DNA of 13,402 nt from Candidatus Fermentibacterales bacterium (lineage in GTDB: Bacteria > Fermentibacterota > Fermentibacteria > Fermentibacterales > JAFGKQ01), in contig JAFGKQ010000143.1 of the NCBI GenBank assembly GCA_016928495.1, positions 1-13,402 of the forward strand, in the 5' to 3' direction. A model generated the notes under the pieces. That model did no database searches. It was not told the DNA's origin and saw only the letters and a program-made list of their open reading frames with translations. A program made the translations under genes and the position numbers. Below are positions 6,515 through 12,928 of the stretch, in pieces; the stretch's first letter is position 1; each line of letters opens with the position of its first letter.

Positions 6515-8205
6515 GCTTCGACTTCCTGAAAGACCCGCAACTCTTCAGGTACGACGCTCTCTCGAAGTTCGTAGGAGTGTTCGTGGCCCTGTTCTTCGTG
6601 CTGGTCGTGATCTACTCGATCGGCTACATGCGAGGAAGAAAGGGCCTGCTCCGCTACTATCTCTGCACCCTGGCGACGTTCGTAGCGTCCCTGGGAGCGG
6701 TCTTCGCCAACAACATGCTGGTCTTCCTCTGCTTCTGGGGCTTCCTGGGGCTCCTGCTCTACCTGCTGATAGCCTTCGGGCGCAACGAGAGGACCCCGGC
6801 GACCGCGAAGAAGGCCTTCATCATCATCGGCGGCTCCGATGCCCTGATGCTGCTGGGCATAGTCATCCTCTGGCAACTCAACGGGCCGGGGGAGCCGATG
6901 TCCATCCTCTCGCTGAGGATGGATGCGCTGAGCCAGCCGCTCAACGGGAGCCTGGCCGTGCTGGGATACCTCTGCCTGGCTGCCGGGGCACTCGCCAAGG
7001 CCGGGGCGATGCCCTTTCATACCTGGGTGCCCGACACGGCGGAGGACGCGCCGATACCGGTCACCGCCTACCTCCCCGCGTCACTCGACAAGCTGCTCGG
7101 CATCTACTTCCTGGGCAGGCTCTCGCTCGAGGTCTTCAGGATGACCACGGGCATGAATACCGTGCTCATGGCGTTGGGCAGCTTTACTATCATAGCTGCG
7201 GTGATGATGGCCCTCATCCAGCACGACATGCGCAGGCTGCTCGGGTACCATGCCGTCAGCCAGGTGGGCTACATGATCCTGGGCATCGGCACAGGCAACC
7301 CGATCGGGATCGCCGGCGGGCTCTTTCACATGCTGAACAACGCGATCTACAAGTCCTGCCTCTTCCTTTCCGCCGGCGCGGTCTCGAAGAGGGCGGGGAC
7401 GAACGACCTGGCGAAGCTGGGAGGTTTCGCGAGGGTGATGCCGGTCACCTTCAGCACCTTCCTGATTTCGTCGCTCGCGATCTCGGGGGTGCCGCCGTTC
7501 AACGGATTCGCAAGCAAGTGGCTGGTCTACCAGGGCGTGATAGAGACGGGGCAGAGCGGGGGCGACCTCTGGGTGGTGTGGCTGGTGGCTGCCATGTTCG
7601 GCAGCGCGCTGACGCTGGCGAGCTTCATGAAGCTGACCCACTCGATCTTCCTTGGTCAGCCGAGCACCGACGTGCCCGCGGAGCAGATGCTGAAGCGCAG
7701 GGAAACCGGCTTCAGCATGTGGCTGCCGACAGTCGTTCTGGCGTTTCTCAGCGTAGTGTTCGGCGTTTTCGCGCTTCAGGTACCGCTTCGGCTGTTCGTG
7801 TTCCCCAGCATCGGCGGGGATGTCGTGGCGCCGGGCATATGGAGCTCGGGACTGGCCTCTCTGCTTCTGGTCATCGGCATCGTCGTCGGCTTCCTGATCT
7901 ACCTTGCAGGCTCTCTCAGGAAGAGCCGCCTCGTCGAGCCCTTCGTGGGCGGAGAAGACCTCTCCAAGATGCCCGAGATGCGCGTGTCGGGAGTGGACTT
8001 CTACGAAACCGTTCAGGGTACGGGCGTGCTGAAGGGCATATACCGTGCTGCATTGAAGAAGCTGTTCGACATCTACGATGTGCTCGCGGGGTTCTTAGGC
8101 TGGATCGGGCAGGGGCTTGCGGCTCTGCATAATGGTATCCTGCCCAGGTACTTGAGCTGGTGCCTGGTGGGAATGGTCGTGCTCTTCTTCGTCCTGATTA
8201 GGTAG
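6511..8205 (+). CDS. Antiporter-like membrane subunit (EchA/MbxH'-like) in the MrpA position
   Basis: The product has 564 residues and about 13-14 transmembrane helices. It belongs to the NuoL/M/N-MrpA/D antiporter family. Seen: FHTWVPD (169-175) with the helix-7 lysine K163 just before it; a TAYLPASLDKLLG stretch (185-197) typical of Ech-type rather than Mrp-type members; K281; helix-12 K336 in GFASKW; and a charged C-terminal stretch (about 470-545) before a last helix, resembling the lateral helix of NuoL. Oddities: the family's helix-5 W-E motif reads W76-G77; the N-H-x-x-F-K motif reads N276-N277-A-I-Y-K; and the conserved R-Y-D-A-L-S normally preceded by two helices starts at residue 13, so helices 1-2 are missing. 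The start is fixed by an ATGA overlap (6511-6514). Its place directly before MbhD/E- and MrpB-like genes is that of MrpA. Confidence 0.88.
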   Translation: MSFDFLKDPQLFRYDALSKFVGVFVALFFVLVVIYSIGYMRGRKGLLRYYLCTLATFVASLGAVFANNMLVFLCFWGFLGLLLYLLIAFGRNERTPATAKKAFIIIGGSDALMLLGIVILWQLNGPGEPMSILSLRMDALSQPLNGSLAVLGYLCLAAGALAKAGAMPFHTWVPDTAEDAPIPVTAYLPASLDKLLGIYFLGRLSLEVFRMTTGMNTVLMALGSFTIIAAVMMALIQHDMRRLLGYHAVSQVGYMILGIGTGNPIGIAGGLFHMLNNAIYKSCLFLSAGAVSKRAGTNDLAKLGGFARVMPVTFSTFLISSLAISGVPPFNGFASKWLVYQGVIETGQSGGDLWVVWLVAAMFGSALTLASFMKLTHSIFLGQPSTDVPAEQMLKRRETGFSMWLPTVVLAFLSVVFGVFALQVPLRLFVFPSIGGDVVAPGIWSSGLASLLLVIGIVVGFLIYLAGSLRKSRLVEPFVGGEDLSKMPEMRVSGVDFYETVQGTGVLKGIYRAALKKLFDIYDVLAGFLGWIGQGLAALHNGILPRYLSWCLVGMVVLFFVLIR

Positions 8206-8210
8206 AAGAG

Positions 8211-8771
8211 ATGTTTATTCTAATCGTGCTGCTCGGCTTGATGATAATGGGCGCGTTGGTCGCTGTGGAGGCAAAGAACCTCCTGTCTGCAGTCATCGCC
8301 ATAGGCACAGCAGGGCTGGGCCTCTCCATAGCTTTCCTCTTGCTGAAGGCCCCCGACGTGGCCATCACGCAGTTGGTCGTGGAGATCATGGCGGTGGTGA
8401 TACTCATCAGGGCCACCATCCGGCAGGGGCTGCCTTCCTCTCCGATGGACAGCAGACCTCTCGGAGTCGTCATTGCCCTGGGCTTCGTCGCCGTGCTCTT
8501 CCTGGCGGCGATACCGGTGCTCGAGAGCATCCCGGAGTTCGGGGACCCGGTGATGAGGGTCTCCCGGAGCTACGTAGACGGGACCTGGAGGCTGAGCGGC
8601 TCGACCAACGTGGTGGCCTCTGTCATTCTGGACTACAGGGCCTACGACACTCTGGGCGAAGCTACGGTCCTGTTCACGGCCGTTGTCGGCGTGCTTGCGG
8701 TGACCAGGCTGTCGGGGCGCAGGGAGCAGAAGGACGGGGCACAGGAAGCGGAGCAGGGGGCGGGACGATGA
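8211..8771 (+). CDS. MbhD-MbhE fusion (MrpA C-terminal-like) membrane subunit
   Basis: The product has 186 residues. Two modules that are separate genes in Pyrococcus mbh are joined here. Residues 1-70 are MbhD-like (DUF4040), with E20-A-K22-N-L and the L-L-K46-A-P-D49-V-A-I-T-Q stretch ending in V-V-E58-I. Residues 85-168 are MbhE-like, with N133-VVASVILDYRAYDTLGE150-A-T. The same two modules occur in fused form at the C-terminus of MrpA, so with the preceding gene this makes a split MrpA. About five to six helices are visible; the tail (169-186) is hydrophilic. The charged residues listed are those expected to line a Na+/H+ path in Mrp-type complexes. The ATG lies five bases after the previous stop, with only a GAAGAG directly against it, so initiation may depend on coupling. 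Confidence 0.87.
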   Translation: MFILIVLLGLMIMGALVAVEAKNLLSAVIAIGTAGLGLSIAFLLLKAPDVAITQLVVEIMAVVILIRATIRQGLPSSPMDSRPLGVVIALGFVAVLFLAAIPVLESIPEFGDPVMRVSRSYVDGTWRLSGSTNVVASVILDYRAYDTLGEATVLFTAVVGVLAVTRLSGRREQKDGAQEAEQGAGR

Positions 8772-9220
8772 GCAAGGAGCGCCAGCCGGGGATGACCCTG
8801 ATCGTCAAGACGGTGACGCGTCTGACGGTCGGTCTGATCCTGCTCTACGGGATCTACGTCGTGACGCACGGCCACCTGACCCCCGGGGGAGGGTTCGCCG
8901 GCGGCGTCGTGATAGCCCTGTCTCTCGTCCACCTGATGCTGGCCTTCGGCGGGGATGTCGCGTTCAAGACTCTGTCGAAGTCCGGCGCGGCCGTTCTGGA
9001 GGCCATCGGCGCCCTTCTCTTCGTCGGAATAGCCATCATCGGCTTCGGCTGGGCGGGGTTCTTCTTTAACTTCCTTCCGAAGGGCACGCCGTTCGACCTG
9101 TTCAGCGCTGGCATCATACCGCTCTGCAACATAGCGATCTCCCTGAAGGTCGGGGCCGGGCTCTTCTCGGTCGTGATCGCGATCGTCTTCCTGAGGGTTG
9201 CCGGATCGGAGAGGGAGTAA
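8768..9220 (+). CDS. MrpB/MnhB/MbhF-like subunit
   Basis: The product has 150 residues and four likely transmembrane helices. The MnhB signature G35-H-L-T-P-G-G-G-F-A-G-G is at 35-46, and the conserved P118-L-C-N-I-A-I-S-L-K-V-G-A-G stretch lies before the last helix. In Mrp antiporters and Mbh this small subunit is part of the membrane arm involved in Na+ translocation; the exact residues are not settled by sequence alone. Its length is usual for the family. The start overlaps the preceding stop as ATGA (8768-8771), and its own stop shares a base with the next start (TAATG, 9218-9222). Confidence 0.92.
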   Translation: MSKERQPGMTLIVKTVTRLTVGLILLYGIYVVTHGHLTPGGGFAGGVVIALSLVHLMLAFGGDVAFKTLSKSGAAVLEAIGALLFVGIAIIGFGWAGFFFNFLPKGTPFDLFSAGIIPLCNIAISLKVGAGLFSVVIAIVFLRVAGSERE

Positions 9221-9561
9221 TGGCCGTTTACGTACTCTGCCTGGTTCTGTTCTGCGTGGGGATCTACGCCATACTGTCCAAGCGTAACCTCATAAAGATC
9301 ATCATCGGGCTCATCGTGGCCGAGCACGCGGTCAACCTCTTCTTCATCCTCGTTGCCTACAGGATCGGCGGGAGGGCCCCGATATTCGAGCCACCGCCCG
9401 TCTCGATAGAGCCGATGGTGGACCCGCTGCCGCACGCGCTCGTGCTGACCGCAATAGTCATAGGCATCGCCACCACGGCTTTCATGGTCGCTCTGGCGAT
9501 GAGGATCTACGAGAAGTACGGCACCTATGACATAGCCAGGATACGGGAGCTCAGAGGATGA
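9220..9561 (+). CDS. MrpC/MnhC/MbhG (NuoK-like) subunit
   Basis: The product has 113 residues and three transmembrane helices, the NuoK fold. Helix 2 carries the conserved glutamate as V33-A-E35-H-A-V-N-L. The loop and helix-3 signature D68-PLPHALVLTAIVIGIATTA is the family hallmark. It is expected to pair with the MrpD-like antiporter subunit encoded next and to carry part of the ion path. Length and motifs match ordinary MrpC proteins and nothing is missing. It starts in a TAATG overlap and ends in an ATGA overlap. Confidence 0.94.
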   Translation: MAVYVLCLVLFCVGIYAILSKRNLIKIIIGLIVAEHAVNLFFILVAYRIGGRAPIFEPPPVSIEPMVDPLPHALVLTAIVIGIATTAFMVALAMRIYEKYGTYDIARIRELRG

Positions 9562-11060
9562 TGCCTACCTCTCCTGTCATTCCGCTGTTCGTGGCCGTTC
9601 CCCTGGCGGGAGCGTTCGCCATAGCGCTTCTGGGGAAGAAGACCCGGATCATCCCCAACGGCATGGCGCTGATAGTGACCGGCGGGCTCATAGCTTTCAG
9701 CATCATCGCGATGCGGATGTTCAGCCTGTTCGGCGTGCACACCTACAAGCTCGGAGCCTGGCCTGCCCCGTTCGGCATCGTGATGGTCCTCGACGGGCTC
9801 ACGGCCTTCATGCTGTTCACCGTCTCGCTGATAGCCTTCCTGGTCATCCTCTTCTCCATCAGTTACATGGAGAGGTACTCGGGAAGATGGCAGTTCTACA
9901 CCCTTTTCCTTCTCATGGTCGCCGGAATGAACGGCGTGATCGTCACGGGCGACATGTTCAACCTGTTCGTGTTCCTGGAGGTAGCTGCCGTTGCGAGCTA
10001 CGCGCTGGTTGCCTTCGGAACCGAGAAGCACGAGCTGGAGGCGGCGTTCAAGTACGCCGTGATGGGCTCCGTAGGGTCGCTGTTCGTGCTCCTTGCCATA
10101 GTCTGGCTCTACAGCTACACGTCCACGCTGAACATGGCTGACATGGCTCTTGCGCTGCAGGCAGCGGGCAGCACCAGGGTGGCCCTGGTCACTGGCGTGC
10201 TGCTGTTGACGGGGTTCGCTCTGAAGGCAGCCATCGTGCCGTTCCATGCATGGCTTCCGGACGCCCACCCGTCGGCGCCTGCACCGATATCGGCGATGCT
10301 GTCGGGTGTCCTCATCAAGGCGCTTGGGGTCTACGCGATCTGCAGGGTGTTCTACAGCGTGCTGGGCGTCAGCCCGCAGCTCTCGATGTTGCTCATGGTG
10401 CTGGGAGTGGTGTCGATGTCCGTAGGGGTGTTGCTGGCGCTGAGGCAATGGGACCTCAAGAGGCTGCTGGCCTACAGCTCCATCAGCCAGATCGGCTACA
10501 TCATGCTGGGCATCGGCATTGGCACTCCGCTGGGCTTCATGGCCGCCCTTTTCCATCTCTTCAATCACTCCGTGTTCAAGTCTCTTCTGTTCCTCGGCTC
10601 GGGCGCGGTGGAGTACGCGACCGGGACCAGGGACCTCCGTGAGATGGGGGGCCTGGGCAAAAGGATGAAGCTCACGAGTGCGGCGATGCTCTCCGGGTCC
10701 ATGTCCGTTGCGGGCATCCCGCCGTTCGCGGGCTTCTGGAGCAAGCTGCTCATCATCGTTGCGGCGGTCCAGGCCGGGTACTACTGGTTCGCGATAATAG
10801 CCGTGGTGGCCAGCATGCTCACTCTCTCCTACGTCATGCGCATCATGCGCTACGGTTTCCTGGGAGAGCTCCGTGAGAAATGGGCCGGAGTGCGCGAGGT
10901 CCCATTCATGATGAAGCTCTCTCTCGGGCTTCTCGCTCTCATCTGCATCCTGGGGGGGCTTCTTCTCCTCCCTGGCGCGCGGGAGTTCTTCCTGACTCAA
11001 GCCGCGAGAACGTTCTCTGTTGGTACGCAACTGGCATCCAGAATCCTGGGCGGGGTCTGA
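9558..11060 (+). CDS. MrpD/MnhD/MbhH antiporter subunit
   Basis: The product has 500 residues and about 14 transmembrane helices. It is a complete member of the proton-antiporter (NuoM-like) family. The channel residues expected in an active member are present: helix-5 E141 in F-V-F-L-E-V; helix-7 K223 in A-L-K-A-A-I-V-P-F-H; K254 in V-L-I-K-A-L-G; H337 and K341 in F-N-H-S-V-F-K; and helix-12 K396 in G-F-W-S-K. This contrasts with the EchA-like paralogue at 6511-8205, which lacks the glutamate and the histidine. In Mbh the equivalent subunit carries the proton path that drives Na+ export. Two adjacent ATGs exist (9558 and 9561); GGGAG at 9545-9549 suits either, and 9558 gives the ATGA overlap. 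Confidence 0.94.
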   Translation: MMPTSPVIPLFVAVPLAGAFAIALLGKKTRIIPNGMALIVTGGLIAFSIIAMRMFSLFGVHTYKLGAWPAPFGIVMVLDGLTAFMLFTVSLIAFLVILFSISYMERYSGRWQFYTLFLLMVAGMNGVIVTGDMFNLFVFLEVAAVASYALVAFGTEKHELEAAFKYAVMGSVGSLFVLLAIVWLYSYTSTLNMADMALALQAAGSTRVALVTGVLLLTGFALKAAIVPFHAWLPDAHPSAPAPISAMLSGVLIKALGVYAICRVFYSVLGVSPQLSMLLMVLGVVSMSVGVLLALRQWDLKRLLAYSSISQIGYIMLGIGIGTPLGFMAALFHLFNHSVFKSLLFLGSGAVEYATGTRDLREMGGLGKRMKLTSAAMLSGSMSVAGIPPFAGFWSKLLIIVAAVQAGYYWFAIIAVVASMLTLSYVMRIMRYGFLGELREKWAGVREVPFMMKLSLGLLALICILGGLLLLPGAREFFLTQAARTFSVGTQLASRILGGV

Positions 11061-11063
11061 CAG

Positions 11064-11576
11064 GTGAAAAGCAGAATCGTACTATTCATCGTCTCGTTGA
11101 TCGTCTGGTCTGCTCTCAGCTGGGCAGTGGACTGGCAGCACCTGGTGATCGGCGTGCTGGTGTCCGTGCTGGTTGCCGCAGCCGCGGGGGATCTCTTCGT
11201 GAGGAGACCCCACCTCCTTCGGCATCCGGCCCGATACTTCTACTTCCTGTTCGCCTATCTGCCTCTTCTTCTCTGGGAGATAGTCAGGGCGAATCTGGAT
11301 GTCGCTATGAGGGTTCTCAATCCGGCTCTGCCGATCAGGCCCGGAATCGTGAAGATCAGGAGCAAGCTACGGTCCGAGACCGGGCTCACCTTCCTCGCGA
11401 ACTCGATAACCCTCACGCCGGGAACGATGACCGTGGACGTGGATGCCGAGAGCGGGACGCTCTACATCCACTGGATAGCCGTCAGATCGACTGACCCGGA
11501 GGAGGCCACGAAGGCGATAGCGGGCCGTTTCGAGCCGCTCCTGCTCAAGATATTCGAAGAGGATGTGGTAGAATGA
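11064..11576 (+). CDS. MrpE/MnhE/MbhA-like subunit
   Basis: The product has 170 residues. Two to three hydrophobic helices in the N-terminal half (about 4-20, 25-41, 58-73) are followed by a soluble domain holding the family signature: E105-TGLTFLANSITLTPGTM and the closely following T-V-D-V. MrpE is required for antiporter assembly in bacterial Mrp systems, and the homologous MbhA sits at the distal Mrp end of Mbh. It uses a GTG start at 11064, three bases after the previous stop, with GGGG at 11052-11055. The stop overlaps the next ATG (ATGA, 11573-11576). Confidence 0.92.
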   Translation: MKSRIVLFIVSLIVWSALSWAVDWQHLVIGVLVSVLVAAAAGDLFVRRPHLLRHPARYFYFLFAYLPLLLWEIVRANLDVAMRVLNPALPIRPGIVKIRSKLRSETGLTFLANSITLTPGTMTVDVDAESGTLYIHWIAVRSTDPEEATKAIAGRFEPLLLKIFEEDVVE

Positions 11577-11941
11577 GGGCGCTAAGGTGGACACTCGGGG
11601 CGATCGTCCTGATCGCCGTAATCGTCCTGATAATCCACAGGCCGCCGGCGATGCCTTTCTTCCCCGACATGCCCTTCGCGGGTTTCGTGACGCGGGCTCT
11701 CTACATACTGGTGCTGGCGGCGTTGCTGGTGCTCTTCAGGATAAGGAAAGGGCCCACGGCTGCGGACCGCGTCATGGCCATCGACATCCTCGGCGTACTG
11801 ATCGTGGGAATCTGTGCCGTGGTCTCGATAGCTACTCAGAGATCATGGTACATCGACATAGCCATCGCCTGGGCTCTCCAGAGCTTTATTGGAGCGCTTG
11901 CCTTCGCGAAGTACCTGGAGGGGCGGAGCTTCGATGATTGA
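11573..11941 (+). CDS. MrpF/MnhF/MbhB-like subunit with an extra N-terminal helix
   Basis: The product has 122 residues, about 30 more than the usual MrpF of roughly 90. The standard three-helix core occupies about 38-115 with its hallmark stretch R56-I-R-K-G-P-T-A-A-D-R-V-M-A-I-D and the helix-3 motif Y93-I-D-I-A-I-A-W. The extension (1-37) contains one more hydrophobic segment (about 7-22) and a Pro-rich linker (HRPPAMPFFPDMP). In the known complexes MrpF lies among the small subunits MrpC, MrpE and MrpG at the far end of the membrane arm. The start is fixed by the ATGA overlap; a later Met at residue 27 or 33 would restore typical length but would lose the overlap. Confidence 0.9.
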   Translation: MRALRWTLGAIVLIAVIVLIIHRPPAMPFFPDMPFAGFVTRALYILVLAALLVLFRIRKGPTAADRVMAIDILGVLIVGICAVVSIATQRSWYIDIAIAWALQSFIGALAFAKYLEGRSFDD

Positions 11942-12269
11942 TACTGTCGGACTCGTTTTCGTAGGCTTCGGCCTGTTCTTTGACCTCGCGGGTTGCCTGG
12001 GCCTTGTCAGACTGCCCGATGTCTACAACAGGCTCCAGGCCTCGACCAAGTGCGTCACTCTCGGCACATGCAGCATCCTGTTCGGGACGTTCCTGATCAC
12101 AGGGATCAACGGAGCTGGGATCAAAGCTCTGCTATGCATCGTGTTCGTGGCGCTCACCTCACCGGTCGCGGCTCACGCGATAGCGCGGGCCAGCCACAGA
12201 GGCGGGGTGAAGCTCTGGAAAGGGACCGTGGTCGACAGGTACGCCGAAGACCAGGAAGGTGAGGCCTAA
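11934..12269 (+). CDS. MrpG/MnhG/MbhC-like subunit
   Basis: The product has 111 residues from the ATG at 11934, which overlaps the mrpF-like gene by 8 bases. GGAG at 11925-11928 lies five bases upstream and decides this start; a reading from 11889 would add 15 non-conserved residues. Three helices are visible (about 4-22, 43-58, 64-85). Signatures are G23-L-V-R-L-P-D-V-Y-N-R-L-Q-A and the helix-3 L74-T-S-P-V-A-A-H-A-I-A-R. It is the last of the Mrp-type genes, so the order A(split)-B-C-D-E-F-G is complete. C21, C40, C46 and C68 are extra cysteines without known role. Confidence 0.93.
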   Translation: MIDTVGLVFVGFGLFFDLAGCLGLVRLPDVYNRLQASTKCVTLGTCSILFGTFLITGINGAGIKALLCIVFVALTSPVAAHAIARASHRGGVKLWKGTVVDRYAEDQEGEA

Positions 12270-12273
12270 GCCC

Positions 12274-12298
12274 GGGCTGTCCGACTCCGTCGGAGCCC
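12274..12298 (+). other. Intergenic hairpin between the Mrp block and the mbhN-like gene
   Basis: GGGCT (12274-12278) and CCGAC (12281-12285) pair with GTCGG (12289-12293) and AGCCC (12294-12298), giving a 10-bp stem with a 2-base bulge and a 3-base loop. No U-tract follows. It lies inside the 44-base gap and may act in mRNA processing, stability or partial attenuation. Chance cannot be excluded. Confidence 0.35.
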
Positions 12299-12313
12299 CT
12301 GCCGGATGGTGAG

Positions 12314-12928
12314 ATGAAGTATCCGAAGATCAGAGAGCTCGCTGAGGCGATAAAGGCGGTAGTGCATGGCCCCTACACCTCGCGCTTCCCGAAGGAGGCC
12401 CACGTTCCGCACCCCAACTTCAGGGGCCAGCCGAAGTTCGATGAGAGCAAATGCGTCGGGTGCTGCGGCTGCGAGGAGATCTGCCCCGTGGAGGCCATAG
12501 CCCACAGGGACGTAGTGGACGATGCGGGGCCGCCCAGGCGGCTGATGATCCACTACACCGATACCTGCATCTTCTGCGGCGAGTGCGAGGCCGCGTGCAT
12601 TGCCGACAACGAGGGAATAAAGCTCTCGACCGACTGGGAGCTCTCGTTCTTCGACAGGAAGCAGTCCTACGAGACGATCGAGAAGGAGCTCGTCCTGTGC
12701 GAGATCTGCGGGGATCCGATCGCCTGCAAGGACCATCTGCTCTGGATATCCGAGAGGATCGGCGAGCTTGCCTACTCCAACCCCACGCTCTACCTGGCCA
12801 GGCTGAGGGCGCTGGGGATAGCCGACGAGAACATCGTCTCGGCCCTGAAGGACGACTGGCGGTCCGACCGCGTGAAGATCCTCTGCGCCAGGTGCCGCAG
12901 GGAGACCACCCTCACAACAGCCGACTGA
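12314..12928 (+). CDS. NuoI/MbhN/HycF-like 2x[4Fe-4S] subunit with extra C-terminal Cys motifs
   Basis: The product has 204 residues. The N-terminal stretch (HPNFRGQP, 33-40) and two ferredoxin motifs identify the NuoI family: C47-x2-C50-x2-C53-x3-C57-P and C85-x2-C88-x2-C91-x3-C95. In Mbh this subunit takes electrons from ferredoxin and hands them to the small subunit. Here it could instead receive them from the HycB-like protein, or serve as a second entry point. Beyond the ferredoxin core, L128-C129-E-I-C132-G-D-P-I-A-C138 and C191-A-R-C194 form two C-x2-C pairs that could hold a metal. Similar tails occur in HycF/HyfH-like proteins but not in plain NuoI. No membrane segment is present. 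The start at 12314 has a GGATGGTGAG purine-rich leader. It is separated from the other catalytic genes by the whole Mrp block. Confidence 0.9.
   Translation: MKYPKIRELAEAIKAVVHGPYTSRFPKEAHVPHPNFRGQPKFDESKCVGCCGCEEICPVEAIAHRDVVDDAGPPRRLMIHYTDTCIFCGECEAACIADNEGIKLSTDWELSFFDRKQSYETIEKELVLCEICGDPIACKDHLLWISERIGELAYSNPTLYLARLRALGIADENIVSALKDDWRSDRVKILCARCRRETTLTTAD

Noticed and set aside
9525-11030. Long minus-strand open frame of 501 codons
   Set aside because: It is antisense to the MrpD-like gene; the translation is a charged, repetitive H/E/R/Q-rich string with no domain, and it has no ribosome-binding site or promoter.
6511-12269. Independent mrp Na+/H+ antiporter operon next to a hydrogenase operon
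   Set aside because: The block is bounded by an ATGA overlap with the large-subunit gene and followed by the mbhN-like gene and the protease, with no internal promoter or terminator apparent, so it is part of one complex.
12274-12298. Rho-independent terminator ending the operon
   Set aside because: There is no U-tract, the stem is bulged, and two genes needed for the same enzyme follow 16 bases later.
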